NCBI RefSeq assembly: GCF_009363255.1
Contig: NZ_CP045318.1
Span: forward strand, 1,402,001-1,466,000
Length of the DNA stretch: 64,000 nucleotides
Source of the DNA: Roseivivax sp. THAF197b
Lineage (GTDB): Bacteria > Pseudomonadota > Alphaproteobacteria > Rhodobacterales > Rhodobacteraceae
Reading direction: 5' to 3'
Below the pieces are notes generated by a model. That model ran no database searches. It was not told the DNA's origin and saw nothing but the letters and a program-made list of their open reading frames with translations. Of the stretch, positions 61,708 through 64,000 are shown one piece after another. The translations under genes and the position numbers were made by a program. Position 1 is the first letter of the stretch, and every line of letters starts with the position of its first letter.

Positions 61708-61824
61708 ATCCGAACTCCTTTGAGTATTTAGTTAAGCGGCGCCGTGCCGAAGAAAAGGCGTCACTGCGCTTGACGGGGCAGGGCGCAGCGGTCACCTATC
61801 GCCCGACACTATAGCCGAGACACG

Positions 61825-63111
61825 ATGCCCCGTCGCACAGCCCCCTTTGCCCCGTTCGAATGGATGATCGCCTGGCGGTACCTGCGTGCGCGCCGCGCCG
61901 AGGGCGGCGTCAGCGTCATGACCTGGATCAGCCTGATCGGCATCACGCTTGCGGTCTTCGCACTGATCGCAACCCTCGCGGTGCGGTCCGGATTTCGCGC
62001 GGAATTCGTCGATACGATCCTTGGCGCGAACGCTCATGTCACCGTCTATGCCTCTGAAACGCGGGACGAAAACGGCGTCGTGAGCCGCAGCTTCACAGAC
62101 TTTCAGGCGCGCACGGACGCCGTCTCAGAAGTGCCGGGCGTGGAGCATGCCGCGCCCGTGGTCAAAGGTCAGGTCATGGCCAATGCCAATGGTCGCAATT
62201 CCGGGATCGAGGTTTTCGGCATGGCCGCGTCGGACGTGCAGACCCTGCCGCGCATCGTCGATCCAGAGACGGGCCGCGGCGACTTTTCCCGCTACGGGGA
62301 CGGCATCGCGATAGGATCGGGCGTGGCGCGGGAGCTCGGTCTGCGCATCGGCGATCCGGTCAAGATCATCTCGCCCGACGGGGTGAAGACCGCCTTCGGA
62401 CAAAGCCCGCGCTCCAAGTCGTACGAGGTGGTCTACATCTTTTCCGCGGGGCGCTACGACATCGACCGGACGCGCGCCTACATGCCGTTCGCGGAGGCGC
62501 AGCTCTTCTTCAACCGCGACGGGCAAGCCGATGAAATCGAAGTAATTGTTTCGGATCCCGAGGCGGTGTCCGAATATCGCGGCGCGATCCAAGCCGCAGT
62601 GGGCTCCGGTGCCTATTTGTGGACCTGGCAGGATGCGTCTGGCGGGTTTCTGAACGCGCTCGAGATCGAGGATAACGTGATGTTCGTCATCCTGTCCGTC
62701 CTCGTTCTGATCGCGGCAATGAACATCACCTCCGGTCTTATCATGCTGGTGAAGAACAAGGGTCGGGATATCGGCATTCTGCGCACGATGGGGCTGACCG
62801 AGGGTGCGGTTCTGCGGGTCTTTTTCATCTGCGGCGCCTTTACGGGCATCATCGGCACGGTCGCGGGCGTCGTCTTGGGATGTCTCTTCGCGATCTACAT
62901 CGATCCGATCTTCTCGGCGGTGAACTACGTCGCCGGGGGCGGGGTCTGGGATCCGTCCGTGCGCGGCCTTTATCAATTGCCGGCCAAGTTGGAGCTCGGC
63001 GACGTGTTGTCCGCCGTCGCCTTGTCGCTGGGATTGTCCTTCATCGTGACGATCTTTCCGGCCCGGCGTGCGGCGCGCATGAACCCGGTCGAGGCGCTGC
63101 GTTATGAGTGA
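61825..63111 (+). CDS. Lipoprotein-releasing ABC transporter permease (LolC/LolE family)
   Basis: A 428-residue inner-membrane protein with four spans, first at about residues 30-55 (MTWISLIGITLAVFALIATL) and three near 285-410, and a large periplasmic domain between. FEWMIAWRYLRARRAEGGVS is the N-terminal signature and RRAARMNPVEALRYE the C-terminal one. It extracts outer-membrane lipoproteins from the inner membrane. Only one LolC/E-type gene is seen here, so it may work as a homodimer, or its partner lies elsewhere. It overlaps lolD by eight bases. Confidence 0.93.
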   Translation: MPRRTAPFAPFEWMIAWRYLRARRAEGGVSVMTWISLIGITLAVFALIATLAVRSGFRAEFVDTILGANAHVTVYASETRDENGVVSRSFTDFQARTDAVSEVPGVEHAAPVVKGQVMANANGRNSGIEVFGMAASDVQTLPRIVDPETGRGDFSRYGDGIAIGSGVARELGLRIGDPVKIISPDGVKTAFGQSPRSKSYEVVYIFSAGRYDIDRTRAYMPFAEAQLFFNRDGQADEIEVIVSDPEAVSEYRGAIQAAVGSGAYLWTWQDASGGFLNALEIEDNVMFVILSVLVLIAAMNITSGLIMLVKNKGRDIGILRTMGLTEGAVLRVFFICGAFTGIIGTVAGVVLGCLFAIYIDPIFSAVNYVAGGGVWDPSVRGLYQLPAKLELGDVLSAVALSLGLSFIVTIFPARRAARMNPVEALRYE

Positions 63112-63787
63112 TCTGGCTCTCGATCTGCGCGGTATATCCAAAAGCTATAACAAGGGCTTGCCGAACGCCGTTCATGTGCTGCGCGAAGTGGACCTGGCCG
63201 TGATACCCGGGGAGGCTGTCGCGCTTGTGGCGCCCTCTGGCGCCGGAAAGTCGACGCTTCTGCATATCGCCGGGCTTCTGGACACGCCCGATGCGGGCCA
63301 GTTGACGATTGCCGGGCAGGACATGACCGGTCAGCCCGACCGCCGCCGCACCCGAATGCGGCGCGAAACGGTGGGCTTCATCTACCAGTTCCACCATCTT
63401 CTGCCGGAATTCAGTGCCGCGGAAAACGTTGTTCTTCCACAGCTTGCGAATGGAAGCTCACGTAAGGACGCGGATGCGCGCGCGGCAGATCTCCTGGCCT
63501 CCGTCGGTTTGACGGACCGGGCCCATCACCGACCCGCCGCCTTGTCGGGTGGCGAGCAGCAGCGTGTGGCCTTCTGCCGTGCGATGGCCAATGCGCCGCG
63601 CCTCATCCTGGCGGATGAACCGACGGGCAACCTCGATCCCGACACGTCGGAGCGGGTGTTCGACACGCTCATGCGCCTCGTGCGCGAGACGGGGCTTGCG
63701 GCGGTGATCGCGACGCACAATCTCGAGCTTGCCGCGCGCATGGATCGGCAGGTGCGGTTGGACCAGGGCACATTGCGGGCGCTGTGA
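63104..63787 (+). CDS. lolD: Lipoprotein-releasing system ATP-binding protein LolD
   Basis: A 227-residue ATPase of the LolCDE complex. Walker A is APSGAGKST, the signature LSGGEQQRVAFCRA, Walker B LILADEPTGNLD and the H-loop IATHNLELA. The QFHHLLPEFSAAENVVLPQL segment is a conserved Lol motif. ATG 63104 overlaps the permease stop by eight bases, indicating coupling. It powers release of outer-membrane lipoproteins. Confidence 0.95.
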   Translation: MSDLALDLRGISKSYNKGLPNAVHVLREVDLAVIPGEAVALVAPSGAGKSTLLHIAGLLDTPDAGQLTIAGQDMTGQPDRRRTRMRRETVGFIYQFHHLLPEFSAAENVVLPQLANGSSRKDADARAADLLASVGLTDRAHHRPAALSGGEQQRVAFCRAMANAPRLILADEPTGNLDPDTSERVFDTLMRLVRETGLAAVIATHNLELAARMDRQVRLDQGTLRAL

Positions 63788-63901
63788 CCCCGATGCATCG
63801 CGACGATGGGTTGCGATCGTTATCCGAAAAACTTGCCATAAATTGACCTCATTATTCGGTTCCTGTCGCATCGTTTTCGGCGGAGAGATGTGGACTGTGT
63901 G

Positions 63902-64000
63902 ATGGGTGCGGAACTTCTTTTCATTCTTCTGGCTTTAACGCCTGTTGCAATCGGTGCGGGTCTGATCGCCACCGGTGCGGAGGACGGGCAGGACGAATTC
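63902..64000 (+). CDS. Partial ORF at the window end, hydrophobic N-terminus
   Basis: ATG 63902 opens 33 codons to the window edge with no stop. The start MGAELLFILLALTPVAIGAG looks like one membrane span or signal anchor, then acidic residues (GAEDGQDEF). In Rhodobacteraceae such a beginning is common in large RTX-type calcium-binding proteins, but nothing beyond the window can be seen. A four-codon frame (ATG 63887 to TGA) overlaps its start by TGATG and GGAGAG precedes that. Confidence 0.5.
   Translation, partial: MGAELLFILLALTPVAIGAGLIATGAEDGQDEF

Overview
The window looks like a chromosomal segment of a marine-type alphaproteobacterium of the Rhodobacteraceae (Roseobacter group). The evidence is high GC, many carboxylate, TRAP and ABC uptake systems next to LysR or GntR regulators, a fused FAD-SelD protein, the Anbu cluster, and the pcm-tolC-PopZ-like order. 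No phage, insertion sequence, CRISPR array or rRNA was seen. Two tRNAs, Phe(GAA) and Cys(GCA), are present. Species cannot be fixed from the sequence alone.

Layout. 1-1450: truncated VOC protein and small secreted ORFs. 1455-7095: GntR regulator divergent from a polyamine-type ABC importer (ATPase, binding protein, two permeases) that ends in an Asp/Glu/hydantoin racemase; the divergent promoter holds two abutting palindromes. 7164-8151: PsiE-like membrane protein and a DUF4278 protein. 8324-11567: FecR protein, CHASE2 adenylate cyclase and Crp/Fnr regulator as an overlapping cassette. 11701-15433: HtpX, a small periplasmic protein, and an OmpA protein with a very long Ala/Glu linker. 15577-22184 (minus): UspA, a TctCBA tripartite tricarboxylate transporter, an oxalate-CoA-ligase-like enzyme and a ketopantoate-reductase-like enzyme. 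22864-24474: orphan RTX protein. 24604-31446: glycerate kinase and tartrate dehydrogenase divergent from a LysR gene and a TAXI-TRAP transporter; a shared DNA motif lies in both promoters.

31651-37017: OxyR-like LysR protein without the peroxidatic Cys, YdcH, pirin, RidA, a short XRE protein, a GcvA-like LysR and a periplasmic cupin. 37120-40631: tRNA-Phe, then mnmH and the FAD-SelD fusion, convergent and overlapping: the selenophosphate supply and its use in tRNA 2-selenouridine. 40828-46231: circularly permuted ATP-grasp, alpha-E, transglutaminase and Anbu proteasome-like protease, then a serralysin-type metalloprotease. 46540-52232: tRNA-Cys, DUF883, holin-like and AI-2E membrane proteins, PCMT-like protein, TolC, and an acidic PopZ-like protein. 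52442-64000: DUF6280-like protein, EF-P, a minus-strand set (phosphatase, MsbA-like ABC exporter, YgfZ, fructosamine kinase), class V and class I/II aminotransferases, DUF1992, an SDR protein, the Lol permease and LolD, and the start of one more ORF.

I saw no clear wholly new system. The best leads are the shared LysR motif joining the tartrate genes to the TAXI-TRAP transporter, the tandem operators of the GntR locus, the metalloprotease attached to the Anbu cluster, the orphan RTX protein, and an over-represented palindrome (CAAAGCGCTTTG) that recurs in coding regions in one fixed reading frame.
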